From: a virus
Virus record (IMG/VR): IMGVR_UViG_3300048928_000659
Coordinates: 1 to 37,843 of that record
DNA length: 37,843 nucleotides
Direction: 5' to 3' (one strand)
This document shows positions 15,205 to 23,364 of the stretch, piece after piece. Both the position numbers and the translations under genes were made by a program. Position 1 is the stretch's first letter, and each line of letters begins with the position of its first letter. The notes beneath the pieces were generated by a model. It saw only the letters and a list, made by a program, of their open reading frames with translations. It was not told the DNA's origin and searched no databases.

Positions 15205-15846
15205 GTTTTTCTCCTGTGTCTGGTTGGCAGCGCCATCGTCGGCGGATCGCATTCGGTATTTCGGAATGGGATAGCCAGAGAGGCCGCGACTGCGGACAAC
15301 GGCGTTGGGATCGGCTCCGACCGGGACGGCGGAGGCTTCGTGAAGCGTCCACGAGACCGCGACGGCAAGGGGGACCGCGTCGGGGCGCTCGGTGACCTCA
15401 TACTCGTTGACGACATAACCGGCGGAAATCTGGGGGAAGAGACCGTCCTCAATATCGTCAAGGAGATCGGCATGCCGACGGGAAAGCACCGGCTCTCCGA
15501 CGATTTTCCCGTCCTCGGCGCGGACGTTGTAGACACGACCTAGCGTGGCGGCCAGGCCCCGATAGGTGTCGTGATTGTCCATGAACGGCATATTGTGGGC
15601 GCGGCTGTAGTCCATGCCCGCGGTCAGCAGGACCTCGTCGACTTCGATCCACGACATGTCCGTTGTCTCGAGTTCGGCCACCGACATCCCAGCGCAGGCG
15701 GGATTCGGAATCCATGTGCGCACTGGGGTCTCGGTCGAAATGACGATGGAAAACGAGCGACGCTCTCGGTCGACGGCAATTGGCTGCCCGACGAGCGCGC
15801 GTCGCGACAGTTGAATGCCAGGTCCGGTAGTCTGTTTTCGAGCCAT
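14713..15846 (-). CDS. Prohead protease with fused scaffold (S78-type, 377 aa)
   Basis: Residues about 20-185 form an HK97-type serine protease: PFMDNHD (His92), FPQISAGY (Ser141) and the WTLHEASAVPVGADP segment (166-180). Residues 205-377 are a long acidic Ala/Glu coiled coil ending in a basic Gly-rich tail, the look of a scaffold. A strong ribosome site and in-frame ATG (15204) would also give the scaffold alone. The protease would cut the scaffold and itself during head maturation. Its upstream region carries a CTTGCA element, the palindrome TCCGCCGGCGGA and an RNA hairpin. Confidence 0.85.
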   Translation of the reverse strand: MARKQTTGPGIQLSRRALVGQPIAVDRERRSFSIVISTETPVRTWIPNPACAGMSVAELETTDMSWIEVDEVLLTAGMDYSRAHNMPFMDNHDTYRGLAATLGRVYNVRAEDGKIVGEPVLSRRHADLLDDIEDGLFPQISAGYVVNEYEVTERPDAVPLAVAVSWTLHEASAVPVGADPNAVVRSRGLSGYPIPKYRMRSADDGAANQTQEKNMELEELVVAAETAEADLEAALDAVVAATDEGATEEVVARARKLRKLREESTAEEEVPAGDEQARAEGDELTAEEDKENASLEASARAFGLVDKVKALRSAKAKPSVIRAFITKAALASAELPSAQSAAEPARERSHDASKPNLRSIYENVNPGARRSGGGGNR

Positions 15847-15926
15847 GTGCCGTCTTCAGATTTGATCTGAGGACAAGCCTGAATTGGCGATTTGCAAGAT
15901 TCGACGCGGGCGGCTCCGCCGGCGGA
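15847..15926 (-). promoter_or_regulatory. Leader of the protease gene with three elements
   Basis: From far to near the gene: palindrome TCCGCCGGCGGA (15915-15926), the 19-base element TTTGCAAGATTCGACGCGG (15891-15909; CTTGCA towards the gene) and a TCAGAT/ATCTGA hairpin just before a weak ribosome site. It follows a terminator, so transcription of the capsid block probably restarts here. Confidence 0.5.
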
Positions 15927-15930
15927 AAGA

Positions 15931-15961
15931 AAAGCCCCGGAGGTAATTCTTCCGGGGCTTT
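15931..15961. terminator. Intrinsic terminator after the 152-aa gene
   Basis: An 11-bp stem AAAGCCCCGGA / TCCGGGGCTTT with a 9-nt loop and a T-rich tail on the minus strand. It separates the 152-aa and 148-aa genes from the protease-capsid unit. Confidence 0.9.
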
Positions 15962-15964
15962 GAG

Positions 15965-16423
15965 TTAGTAGCAGTAGAACGATACCAGGAAGGTACTGTG
16001 CCGTTCGTCATTCGTGTCCGTGGCCGCAAGGAGAGCCTTGAATGAGCGCGGGTGGTCTTGAAGCAGACGCAAGAGAACCTCGGCGTCGAACACGCCCATC
16101 GGTTCTCCATCCGCTCCGTCCATGTCCCACATCGGGAAGGTCTCCTCCCAGATCACGTCGTCGTAGCGGCCCCGCCATTCACCTTCCGGCGCGTCCTCGA
16201 ACGTCAGTGATCCGCCTTGGCGCACGGTGATGATGTCGCCGAGGTTATCGGGTTGCCCCGCCAGCCAGTCTACGACTTGATCGTAGATTTCGTCGGGTCC
16301 ACCCTCGAAGCTGATTTGAAAACGGTTCCCGTCTTCATGCACGGCGATAGTACCCACGGCAGCCGAAGCTGCCGTGGGGATTTTCTGAACGCGAAAGTTG
16401 TCCAGGCGAACGATATTGGTCAT
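15965..16423 (-). CDS. Hypothetical protein (152 aa)
   Basis: Soluble acidic protein (MTNIVRLDNFRVQK...), not recognised. Start at 16423 is one base after the stop of the 148-aa gene and uses GAGG within that gene. Codons 15-24 encode an 11-bp RNA hairpin with a UUCG loop. Placed between portal and protease genes, but ended by its own terminator, so probably not structural. Confidence 0.6.
   Translation of the reverse strand: MTNIVRLDNFRVQKIPTAASAAVGTIAVHEDGNRFQISFEGGPDEIYDQVVDWLAGQPDNLGDIITVRQGGSLTFEDAPEGEWRGRYDDVIWEETFPMWDMDGADGEPMGVFDAEVLLRLLQDHPRSFKALLAATDTNDERHSTFLVSFYCY
16353..16378. other. Very stable hairpin with cUUCGg loop inside a gene
   Basis: Perfect 11-bp inverted repeat CCCACGGCAGC / GCTGCCGTGGG. 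On the gene (minus) strand the loop is C(TTCG)G, the exceptionally stable tetraloop. On the plus strand it is followed by GATTTT and could act as an antisense terminator. Confidence 0.6.
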
Positions 16424-16424
16424 G

Positions 16425-16871
16425 TCAGTGAGCCTCAACCGGACGCATCGAGAAGATCGTGTCCATGATCTCCTTGGAGGGTGCGTTGAGCGCATCGTAG
16501 ATCGCTGTCGCGTCGGGATCATTGATCTCGAAACGATCGAGCTGCATGAGGAGGAAGTGCATCAGAGCGACTTCCTGGCCGCAGGCACCCGCGCCGTAGA
16601 GCATCTCCTGCACGTGCGCCGGACGCACCCAGTCAGGGAAGCGCAGTACGACGCCGCTGCCGATGCTCACGTCAGGTGCGATGGGACCGTAGAGGATCGC
16701 GCCAGGACCCGAACGCCCGGAGATGATCAGAGCATACTCTTTGCGGCTACGGTCGTAGATCGCGGTCGGAGATGCGGCTGCATCGACCGATACGCGAAGA
16801 CCGTAGAACACGTCATCGTGGACTGCGAGGTGGCGCTTGAATTCGCTCAGCTTGGGATCGAGATTCGGCAT
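16425..16871 (-). CDS. Hypothetical protein (148 aa)
   Basis: Not recognised. GGAGACCCT precedes the ATG at 16871. Mixed alpha/beta character with hydrophobic VALMHFLLMQLDRFEI near the C-terminus. Forms a two-gene unit with the 152-aa gene (1-base gap). Non-essential cargo between portal and protease is possible. Confidence 0.6.
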   Translation of the reverse strand: MPNLDPKLSEFKRHLAVHDDVFYGLRVSVDAAASPTAIYDRSRKEYALIISGRSGPGAILYGPIAPDVSIGSGVVLRFPDWVRPAHVQEMLYGAGACGQEVALMHFLLMQLDRFEINDPDATAIYDALNAPSKEIMDTIFSMRPVEAH

Positions 16872-17058
16872 AGGGTCTCCTTTGTTGCCGTTGACCATCG
16901 TCGTCTTCGACGACGTATGGGAGCGGCAGAGGAGACTTCGTCTGAGGGACGAACCGACACGATGCGTCCGGCACGGAATGCCACATGGCAGGCTCGGAAC
17001 GCTTGATATGCAACCGACTGGTCAAGCGCCGGGACATGATTTCGATGCTGCTGCACAT
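16813..17058 (-). CDS. Possible small protein (81 aa), frame uncertain
   Basis: AGGAGG at 17075-17080 precedes two possible starts in different frames. The frame given here (MCSSIEIMSRR...) has the GC-rich third positions of real genes in this genome but is 16 bases from the AGGAGG. A 72-aa frame (17065 to 16847) has ideal 9-base spacing but poor codon bias. Only one can be the gene; either overlaps the next start. Confidence 0.3.
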   Translation of the reverse strand: MCSSIEIMSRRLTSRLHIKRSEPAMWHSVPDASCRFVPQTKSPLPLPYVVEDDDGQRQQRRPYAESRSQAERIQAPPRSPR

Positions 17059-17065
17059 ATTGCAT

Positions 17066-17325
17066 AGCTCATGTCCTCCTTTGCTGCGGCGTTGCCCGGT
17101 TGCTACTGTTGAGCTCCTTGGAGCACATCGGGACAGGCCCATCAAGAGAATTTTACCTGAGAGAATATCGTCGTAAGTAATTGTAAGTGTTGACAATGCG
17201 TGTCTCAAAATGGGACTCACTGCAGAATCCGGGAGTTAGAGCGGAGTTTTACCAATCCCTAACCAAAGCCCGGATTTTGAGTGGCTGCCAAGCCGATGAA
17301 GTCCGTTCTTGCTGTGACATAAATA
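17066..17325 (-). other. Non-coding stretch after the portal gene, with structured element
   Basis: About 260 bases without a convincing gene. 17226-17276 is a two-tier inverted repeat: AATCCGGG with CCCGGATT outside, GTTAG with CTAAC inside. Further on, AT-rich sequence with TTGTCA and TTACTTACG-GATATT (about 17160-17195, minus strand) may hold a promoter for the following small genes. Confidence 0.4.
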
Positions 17326-18939
17326 TCACGAACTCGACGGCGTCCGGTCAGCGCTTTCATCGGTCATCTCAGCCTGGGCCATCTTTAAGAGAGCCTCCAG
17401 AACGCTCTTCCGCTCCTGAGCGCGAATAATTTCGACTTCGGGCGTGGTGCCTTCTTCACCCCATCCTTGGTACACTCCATACCCCAGGCCCTCAATCTTG
17501 GCGCGCTGCGCATCGCGCGCGTTCTGCATGTCGATCTCTTCGATGTTGTAGCCGTACTCGGCCGCGACCTTCTGCCGGCTTGTGAAGCCATTCTGCACAG
17601 CGAGCATGAATGCGGTGACCTCTTGGATCGGGTGGATGTGACCCCGCGCCGGGGGCATCCACTCGACGCGCATGTAGTCGGCCTCCGTCAGATCGTCAGG
17701 CGGAGTCCATGCCTTGGACAGGATTGCTGCCGAGACGAACTTACGCCAGGTCGGATTGAGGAACTGCGACACGAGCAGGTGGAACTGGATTGACTGCACG
17801 AACCGAGCTACTTCCAGCATCATAGCCCGATAGACCCGGTCGTTGACCTTCGAGAAGTCCAGCGTGATCTGCTCGACGCACAGACCGATGCACACGGCGA
17901 TCTCCGCGAGGTTGAGCCTCGTGAACATCTCGTAGTTCGAGTCCGTCGCCGGCATCTCAGGGAATTTTACGGCGTAGCCGGTCGGAACCTCAACGGCAGC
18001 GCCTGACGGAGGATTTACGAAATTGGGTTCCACCTCATCGCTACCATCGTACGGGTCGTCCCGCTCGGCATCTATCGGCCGCTCGTAGAATGTGGTGAAC
18101 CTCGACTGTTTCGACTTCTTCTCCAGCTCGTTGACATTGTAGTCGCGAAGGAACTCGAGGTTGGGAAGAATGGGGGCAGCCCATGGCACGCCGCGCTCAG
18201 ATGTCACGCGCTCCGGCAGGAAGATATGGACGATTTCCGAGGCTGGGACGCGTACTGGGATCAGCGACTGTGCAACTCCCCTCCAGTCATGTGGGTGAAC
18301 AGGATAAACCCAATATGCTGCGACCCTGTCGATGGCGTCTCGCTCGACACCGTCAACAATCCAATTGCCGTTCGGAGCTTGCTGGGTGTAGCCGATGGGG
18401 AGGTGGTCGATCTCCATCAACTGGAGCTGTAACGGCACCTTTGAGAGCATATCGTTTTCGAAGCGGTTGCGGTAGCGGACCAAGATCGCGCCGTCGGTAG
18501 GCACCGTTTCCGCGATCTGCCACGTAAGTCCGTAGATATCGAACCGACCGCGAGCGTCCGCTTCTGGTCCCCAGAGGTCCCAAAGCTTCTTGAGGCTCGG
18601 AATATTGATGATCGGGGTGATGCCGTAGCCCGCCGTATTGTTCGCCAGTTGCCGCATGGCCTGCTTGTACCAAGCGTAGTTGGCCTTGGCGTAACGGCTA
18701 CGGGCGATGATGGTCGGAATTTGCCCGTTCGCGCCGTTCGGCCCCATCGTGGTCGGGGCGCGGAGCTTTTCGGATTGCGTTGCGGCGACATAGTATGTTC
18801 GAGCGGCGGAAAACAAACGGTCGAAGGCCGACGTCATGGCGGAGCGAAGGCCGCCTGATCGTGCGGTGCGCCTGTTGGTCGTCGGCGTCATGTCTGGCGC
18901 GGGAGCTTTGGTCGGCATGGTAAGCGTGCGGCGGGCCAT
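17326..18939 (-). CDS. Portal protein, lambda gpB-type (537 aa)
   Basis: Length, position after terminase and gpW-like genes, and segments such as YYVAATQSEK...ANGQI, RVPASEIVHIFLPERV and RGVPWAAPIL match lambda-type portals, the dodecameric DNA gate at the head vertex. The start overlaps the gpW-like stop (TAATG). A long charged C-terminus follows. No separate S49 protease lies downstream; that role is taken by the S78-type gene. Confidence 0.9.
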   Translation of the reverse strand: MARRTLTMPTKAPAPDMTPTTNRRTARSGGLRSAMTSAFDRLFSAARTYYVAATQSEKLRAPTTMGPNGANGQIPTIIARSRYAKANYAWYKQAMRQLANNTAGYGITPIINIPSLKKLWDLWGPEADARGRFDIYGLTWQIAETVPTDGAILVRYRNRFENDMLSKVPLQLQLMEIDHLPIGYTQQAPNGNWIVDGVERDAIDRVAAYWVYPVHPHDWRGVAQSLIPVRVPASEIVHIFLPERVTSERGVPWAAPILPNLEFLRDYNVNELEKKSKQSRFTTFYERPIDAERDDPYDGSDEVEPNFVNPPSGAAVEVPTGYAVKFPEMPATDSNYEMFTRLNLAEIAVCIGLCVEQITLDFSKVNDRVYRAMMLEVARFVQSIQFHLLVSQFLNPTWRKFVSAAILSKAWTPPDDLTEADYMRVEWMPPARGHIHPIQEVTAFMLAVQNGFTSRQKVAAEYGYNIEEIDMQNARDAQRAKIEGLGYGVYQGWGEEGTTPEVEIIRAQERKSVLEALLKMAQAEMTDESADRTPSSS

Positions 18940-19196
18940 TAGAACTCCCTTCCGCCGGTCATCGCGAAGATGCGCATGCCGCCCGAGTGCTGCCGTAGCT
19001 TGTCCGTCTGACCTGTCGCGCGGTAGTAAGCGCGATATAGGTCGGCGAGGATCGCCTCAGCTTCCGTCCGGGTGTTGTAGGCGATGCCGCCCTGTGTTGG
19101 GTTGCTGATCGACGTGATGCCGCCTGCGAGGTTGCGCTCTATGCCGATGATGGCGTCTCTTAGCTCATCGGTCTGCCAAAGTTCGTATCGCGCCAT
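18939..19196 (-). CDS. Head-tail joining protein, gpW-like (85 aa)
   Basis: Small protein between terminase and portal, the lambda W position. Two helices around ELRDAIIGIERNLAGG and TEAEAILADLYRAYYRATG fit gpW. GAGG precedes the ATG; its stop overlaps the portal start. Confidence 0.75.
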   Translation of the reverse strand: MARYELWQTDELRDAIIGIERNLAGGITSISNPTQGGIAYNTRTEAEAILADLYRAYYRATGQTDKLRQHSGGMRIFAMTGGREF

Positions 19197-19205
19197 TCCA
19201 CCTCG

Positions 19206-21389
19206 CTACCAGATCACGCCACCTGGTCGGCGACGTGGCTTCTTCTTGATGACGGTCTGTTCCTGCACCGATCCGGGAATGGGCAGCGCCTTCGCCGCCA
19301 CCGGATTGCCGGAAGCCATCTTGCGTTTCTCTGCCGACGCCCGCTCGGCTTTGCATTCCGAGTGCGCCAGCACCATGTCCGGCACCAGGCCAGGGATTTC
19401 GAACTGCAGGGCGGGGATCGAAAGGTCCTGACCCTCGTAGCCGATCTCCCCAGTTTCGGGATCGTGCATGATGTCGGGTATTCCGGCGTTGCGGGCTGCA
19501 AGATTCAAATCACGCCAACGGGGACGCAGAGCGCGTAGACCTTCGAGGGCGGCATAGGCGTAGACGAGGCACATCCACTCCTCGTCGGCGCGCTCGCCCT
19601 TCTTGGGGTGCCAGTAATAGCCACCATTTGGCTGGAGAGTCCGCTGTTCACAAAGAAGCTTCGGGAAGTAGCTGTCGGGCATGGCGGCCGGAAACATGGC
19701 TGCGTCGTCACCCTCGGCGAGCAGCATCTCGGCGACGCGATCCTTGGCACTCTGAGAATCCACCGTGTACGAGAGCAGCTTCTTCTTCCCCTTGGTCTTC
19801 ACGTTAAAGCCAGACGGCCAGATGCTGACGAGACGCTTGCCCCTGATTTGGCTTGACCCTCGGACGGCGAAGACATTCATCTTGGCTTCGAACTTCCCTG
19901 CGAATATGCGGGTCTCGTCCGGGTGGTGGCCACCCATGTCCATGGCTGTCGCCTGGACGTACATCGCCGTTCCGTCGCGCTTGAGGTACGGCCGACGGAT
20001 GAAAAACTCATAGGCGGCGTCGGCATCGGGATCGCCCACTTCACCAGGTATAACCCAGTGCCCGATGACCCGCGGCTTACGCCGACGATTCCATCCGACG
20101 ACCGCGATTTCACGAGACGCCAGTTGTTCGAGGACGGTACCTTCCTTGTTCGTCTGGTCGTCGCCGCCGATAGTGATAACGACTACGTCGTCCGGGACCT
20201 CCGCCGGATACGGACGTCGCAAGGCTGAGACGCCGCCCTCGGCGATGCTCTGGGAGATGAACTCGTCCCACGGCTCCGCCATTTTGAAGTTGTAGAATTC
20301 CTTGAGCTTTTCGGGATCGTCCTGCGCGTTGAGCCATTCCTGCGCGAGAATCCGCCAAGCAGCTCCGGGTGCGGGAGACAGCCACGAGGGAATGTGGATG
20401 CCGACGTTGCCAGGAACGGTGGCCACCTCGGTCGCCTCATATTCCCCGGCGTCGATCATGTCGTCCTTGACGTCCTCGTCGATGCGGCAATGCTTGGGGC
20501 CGGCACAGCGGTAGTAGGCAGCCTCGACGCGGCCGTCCTTGTCGAGGTCCCAACGGAACCCATACTTCTCGTCGCCGGTAGTCCAGCGCAGTTCCTGACG
20601 GTGATTGCAATGTGGGCAATGGACCTGGAGACGCCTCTTGTCCGAGGTCTGCCATTCCTTCCAGACAATGGACAGGTGGCGCAGACCCGGCGTCGATCCG
20701 ACGTAAGTCTTCGAATCCACGAAGTCGGTGCCACGGTTGCGAAACTGGGCGAGCTTGTCGCCCTGACCGTTCTTCCCGGAGAGCCAACCGGAACGATCGA
20801 CCTCGTCGGCCATGTTCAGCCAGCTCGTGAAAGACTGAAGGTCATCCTCGTTGAAGGCAGCGCGGAAATAGGCACGGACACCATTGAGGAAGCGCTGTTC
20901 ATACCAGGTGTCCTGAGCCTTGCCGCGCTCAACCTCACGGACGATCTTCCTGAAGACCTCCATGTCCGTGTACATGTCGGCGATCTCGTCCTTCCAGAAG
21001 CGAGCGACGTCTCGCTTCGTGGGAAAGGCGACGGCGGCGTTCTTGGATAGATAGGCGACGACGTAGGCGTATATGGCCTTGAGCGCCTTGGAATATCCGA
21101 TCTGCACGCCCTTGAGGACGGTGACCTGTCTGACGGACGGATCGACAACGCACTCGGCCATGAGCCGCTGGTAGACCGTCAGCTTCATGTTGCCGGCACG
21201 GGACGTCTGAGTTTTGGGAATGGCGATGTTGTCGTAAATCCAGGCGACGGGTCCCTTGATCTCCGGCCACGCCAAATATTCGGAGCGATATTTATGGAGG
21301 GTGCGGGCGAACTCGTTCAGACCTTCCTGGAAGGTCATGCCCTCGACATAGGCGGCAACTTCATCGGCCAGGACAGCAGGTGCGATCAT
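19206..21389 (-). CDS. terL: Terminase large subunit, GpA family (727 aa)
   Basis: DNA-packaging ATPase/nuclease. The ATP site LKGVQIGYSKAL is the deviant Walker A of lambda gpA relatives (KSARVGYSK in lambda). A zinc-finger-like CPHCNH and a CAGPKHC pair follow near residue 260-300; the nuclease half has the ITIGGDDQ acidic strand. Lys/Arg-rich C-terminus, where gpA contacts the portal. Start at 21389 (ATG) has AGG seven bases upstream; a GTG two codons earlier is possible. Just after the small subunit stop. Confidence 0.9.
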   Translation of the reverse strand: MIAPAVLADEVAAYVEGMTFQEGLNEFARTLHKYRSEYLAWPEIKGPVAWIYDNIAIPKTQTSRAGNMKLTVYQRLMAECVVDPSVRQVTVLKGVQIGYSKALKAIYAYVVAYLSKNAAVAFPTKRDVARFWKDEIADMYTDMEVFRKIVREVERGKAQDTWYEQRFLNGVRAYFRAAFNEDDLQSFTSWLNMADEVDRSGWLSGKNGQGDKLAQFRNRGTDFVDSKTYVGSTPGLRHLSIVWKEWQTSDKRRLQVHCPHCNHRQELRWTTGDEKYGFRWDLDKDGRVEAAYYRCAGPKHCRIDEDVKDDMIDAGEYEATEVATVPGNVGIHIPSWLSPAPGAAWRILAQEWLNAQDDPEKLKEFYNFKMAEPWDEFISQSIAEGGVSALRRPYPAEVPDDVVVITIGGDDQTNKEGTVLEQLASREIAVVGWNRRRKPRVIGHWVIPGEVGDPDADAAYEFFIRRPYLKRDGTAMYVQATAMDMGGHHPDETRIFAGKFEAKMNVFAVRGSSQIRGKRLVSIWPSGFNVKTKGKKKLLSYTVDSQSAKDRVAEMLLAEGDDAAMFPAAMPDSYFPKLLCEQRTLQPNGGYYWHPKKGERADEEWMCLVYAYAALEGLRALRPRWRDLNLAARNAGIPDIMHDPETGEIGYEGQDLSIPALQFEIPGLVPDMVLAHSECKAERASAEKRKMASGNPVAAKALPIPGSVQEQTVIKKKPRRRPGGVIW

Positions 21390-21391
21390 GG

Positions 21392-22012
21392 TCACCTGCC
21401 TTCGGCAATCTTCTCGATCTCTTGATCAGCGGACAAGGCATTCAGCGTCTGACCGATCAACTCCATGGCAGCCTTGCGCACCTTCTCGGTATGCCTTGAA
21501 TCCACGCGCGCGGCGATGGCGTCAGGGATGCCCTGAAGGCGGAGGGATATTTCCGAATAGTCCTTACGGACCAGGTCGAGCATGTCATGTATACGAGCTA
21601 CCACTTTGGCGTTCTCGGCGAACTCCAGCTCGGAGGTGTACATCTGCGCGACGCCGCGGCGGCGCTTTGCCTCGTCTTCTGTTATGAGACCTTCCTTGGA
21701 AGTCCGCGCACTCACGTTTTCCGCAGCGCGCTCCTCGAGCCATCGCACAACTTCCCCGAGGTCGAGGACCCACGCGACGCCCCGATCCCGATCCGCCCTC
21801 TCGACGACCGGCATTCCCTGATCGAGATATTTCATGATGGTGTTGCGGTCGCGATTGATCAGAACCGCGCACTGTTTTAGCGAAACATGACGTGCTTTCG
21901 CCGCTTCGCGTTTCGACATCAAGGGTGGTGAATCGTCCGGGAGGGGTGTTGAATAATTCGCATCGTCACTGATGTCGTTCAACACGGGTTTCGATTTTGA
22001 TGGTCTCGCCAT
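21392..22012 (-). CDS. terS: Terminase small subunit, Nu1-like (206 aa)
   Basis: N-terminal winged-HTH-type region (SLKQCAVLINRDRNTIMKYL...) followed by a long helical dimerisation part, and directly upstream of the GpA-type large subunit. This is the Nu1 position; it should bind cos DNA nearby. Start at 22012 with GAGG three bases upstream. Confidence 0.75.
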   Translation of the reverse strand: MARPSKSKPVLNDISDDANYSTPLPDDSPPLMSKREAAKARHVSLKQCAVLINRDRNTIMKYLDQGMPVVERADRDRGVAWVLDLGEVVRWLEERAAENVSARTSKEGLITEDEAKRRRGVAQMYTSELEFAENAKVVARIHDMLDLVRKDYSEISLRLQGIPDAIAARVDSRHTEKVRKAAMELIGQTLNALSADQEIEKIAEGR

Positions 22013-22072
22013 TTCCTCGCGTCTCGCTCTGAAATCGTTGATTTCATTGAGCGCGACGGCGCTGCAAGATTC

Positions 22073-22087
22073 GACGCAGCGGTAACC
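22073..22087 (-). promoter_or_regulatory. Late-type CTTGCA element, copy 4
   Basis: TGCAAGATTCGACGC, shared over 15 bases with the copies at 12811 and 15891. It lies 61 bases upstream of the small terminase ATG, at the head of the packaging genes. Confidence 0.45.
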
Positions 22088-22159
22088 GGGAGGCTTAGGT
22101 GCTGATGCTGAATCGAATTTGAAAAATTCCGGTGCAGTTGCGAACTGCGGTCGCCAATA

Positions 22160-22216
22160 CACCGCACTCCACGAGATTTTTCAGGGACCCCGGAAAATTT
22201 TCGATTTTTTGAAAGG
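22160..22216. other. Candidate packaging (cos) region
   Basis: Just upstream of the terminase genes, the lambda cos position. Contains the near-palindrome GGGACCCC (about 22183-22191) followed by phased A/T tracts (GGAAAATTTTCGATTTTTTG) that could bend DNA. No direct evidence of cleavage ends. Confidence 0.3.
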
Positions 22217-22223
22217 ATTTACG

Positions 22224-22294
22224 TGACGGAGACGGGACTCGAACCCCTTCTTCAGGCCTTTAAATCGGCCGTCAGGCTGCCACTTGTCCCCGCC
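22224..22294 (-). tRNA. Degenerate tRNA-like sequence (71 nt)
   Basis: The 5' GGCGGGG pairs with the 3' CTCCGTC in a 7-bp acceptor stem (two G-U), and a T arm with GTTCGAGTCC is at the right place; one T-stem pair is mismatched. The middle folds as GGCC-8nt-GGCC around ATTTAAA, not a normal 5-bp/7-nt anticodon arm. No clear D stem and no CCA. Either a decayed phage tRNA, the remnant of an attachment site, or a tRNA mimic. Anticodon cannot be assigned. Confidence 0.4.
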
Positions 22295-22331
22295 ACGGAG
22301 GATAGACCTCTTCGAGCACAGTCGAGCAAGA

Positions 22332-22595
22332 TCAGGATGCCGCGGTATCCTGCACGGCGCAAGCACCGGCGGCACGGGCTCTTCCAGCCACCTGGCCACC
22401 TCGGAGTGTCTGTTCAGGCCTGACCTTGTAGCTGTAGATCGCGCCTGACGACGGGCCACCAAAGACACCAGTGGTGAACTTACCTTGCAGGAGGCGCTCA
22501 CCGAACGCATGTGGCTCGGCGGCGAGGTCTTCGACAGTGTCGGCGCTCACAGTCGTGACGAGGACGTGGGCGCGTTCGGGTGCTTGCTCGCTCAT
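22332..22595 (-). CDS. Hypothetical protein (87 aa)
   Basis: Not recognised. ATGA overlap with the preceding 211-aa gene shows coupling. Thr/Val/Ala-rich with a Gly/Arg C-terminus, no membrane segment. The two genes form a small unit upstream of the tRNA-like sequence and the terminase. Confidence 0.6.
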   Translation of the reverse strand: MSEQAPERAHVLVTTVSADTVEDLAAEPHAFGERLLQGKFTTGVFGGPSSGAIYSYKVRPEQTLRGGQVAGRARAAGACAVQDTAAS

Positions 22596-23227
22596 GCATC
22601 ACCCCCATTCGGATGACACAGGTCGACGGGCTCCTGCCACCATCCCAAAGCCGCCTCGATCTCGGTGTCTATATCCTCGACGTCCATGCCGAACTCGGCG
22701 GCGACACGGGCGCGGTTCGGGCTGCCGTTGCCGAGAAGGGTGAAAGCGGCTTCGGCTTCAAGCACAGGTGATATTGTGAGAGCGCGCGTCTCCGCCTGAA
22801 TGTAACTCGACAACGCCTGTAGCGATTGCCTCGCTGATTCCGACAGTGCGGGGGACTGGGTGCCGTAGGTGACCATGCCCTCCGTGATTGCCCATGCGGC
22901 CATGTTCAGCATGGTCTGGTGGAAGAATTCGTAATTATGAGGGTAGCGTGACGTCAGAGGCTCGATCGGCTCGATCTCGGGGAAGCTGTAACGCCGCGTT
23001 AGGTTCCACTCGCGATCGCCGAGCTTACACCAGGGTTCACCACGGCTGCCGTCCTCATTAGGATATCCCAGCGGCTCCTTGATGCACTCAACCTCGATCA
23101 TGTCGCCGACATCACCGATATCGATAATCTTCTGACGGTCATCTCCGCCACGAGTGACGATGTCGCCAATCTCGAACTTGGTTCCCGTCATCCAGCAGAC
23201 CGCCTGCTTCTTCTCATTCTTCGACAT
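22592..23227 (-). CDS. Hypothetical protein (211 aa)
   Basis: Not recognised as a family. The N-terminal part has a KOW/SH3-like small beta pattern (FEIGDIVTRGGDDRQKIIDIGDVGDMIEVEC), the C-terminal half is helical. Start at 23227 (MSKNEKK) follows AGGGAGAG. Its leader has the GCCGGCGGA element, like other cargo genes. Confidence 0.65.
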   Translation of the reverse strand: MSKNEKKQAVCWMTGTKFEIGDIVTRGGDDRQKIIDIGDVGDMIEVECIKEPLGYPNEDGSRGEPWCKLGDREWNLTRRYSFPEIEPIEPLTSRYPHNYEFFHQTMLNMAAWAITEGMVTYGTQSPALSESARQSLQALSSYIQAETRALTISPVLEAEAAFTLLGNGSPNRARVAAEFGMDVEDIDTEIEAALGWWQEPVDLCHPNGGDA

Positions 23228-23300
23228 CAAACTCTCCCTGTTGTTGGTGTCTGACATCAATGGTGTGTCCACCGGCCGATCGGCACAAATCCGCCGGCGA
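23228..23300 (-). promoter_or_regulatory. Leader H of the 211-aa gene
   Basis: CGCCGGCGGA (23291-23300), TTTGTGCCGATCGG, an imperfect TTGATGT/ACACCAA hairpin and AGGGAGAG before the ATG. Here the hairpin does not cover the ribosome site. Opposite-strand promoter for 23365 must also lie here. Confidence 0.4.
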
Positions 23301-23364
23301 AAAAGTAGGAGCCGACCCCGTGACCTCGTGCTATGAGCCACGCGCGAGTTAATCGGGGGATGCA

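Noticed and set aside
19498-19509. Fifth TGCAAGATTC word in the large terminase gene
   Set aside because: Only 10-11 bases match and no gene start follows within 100 bases.
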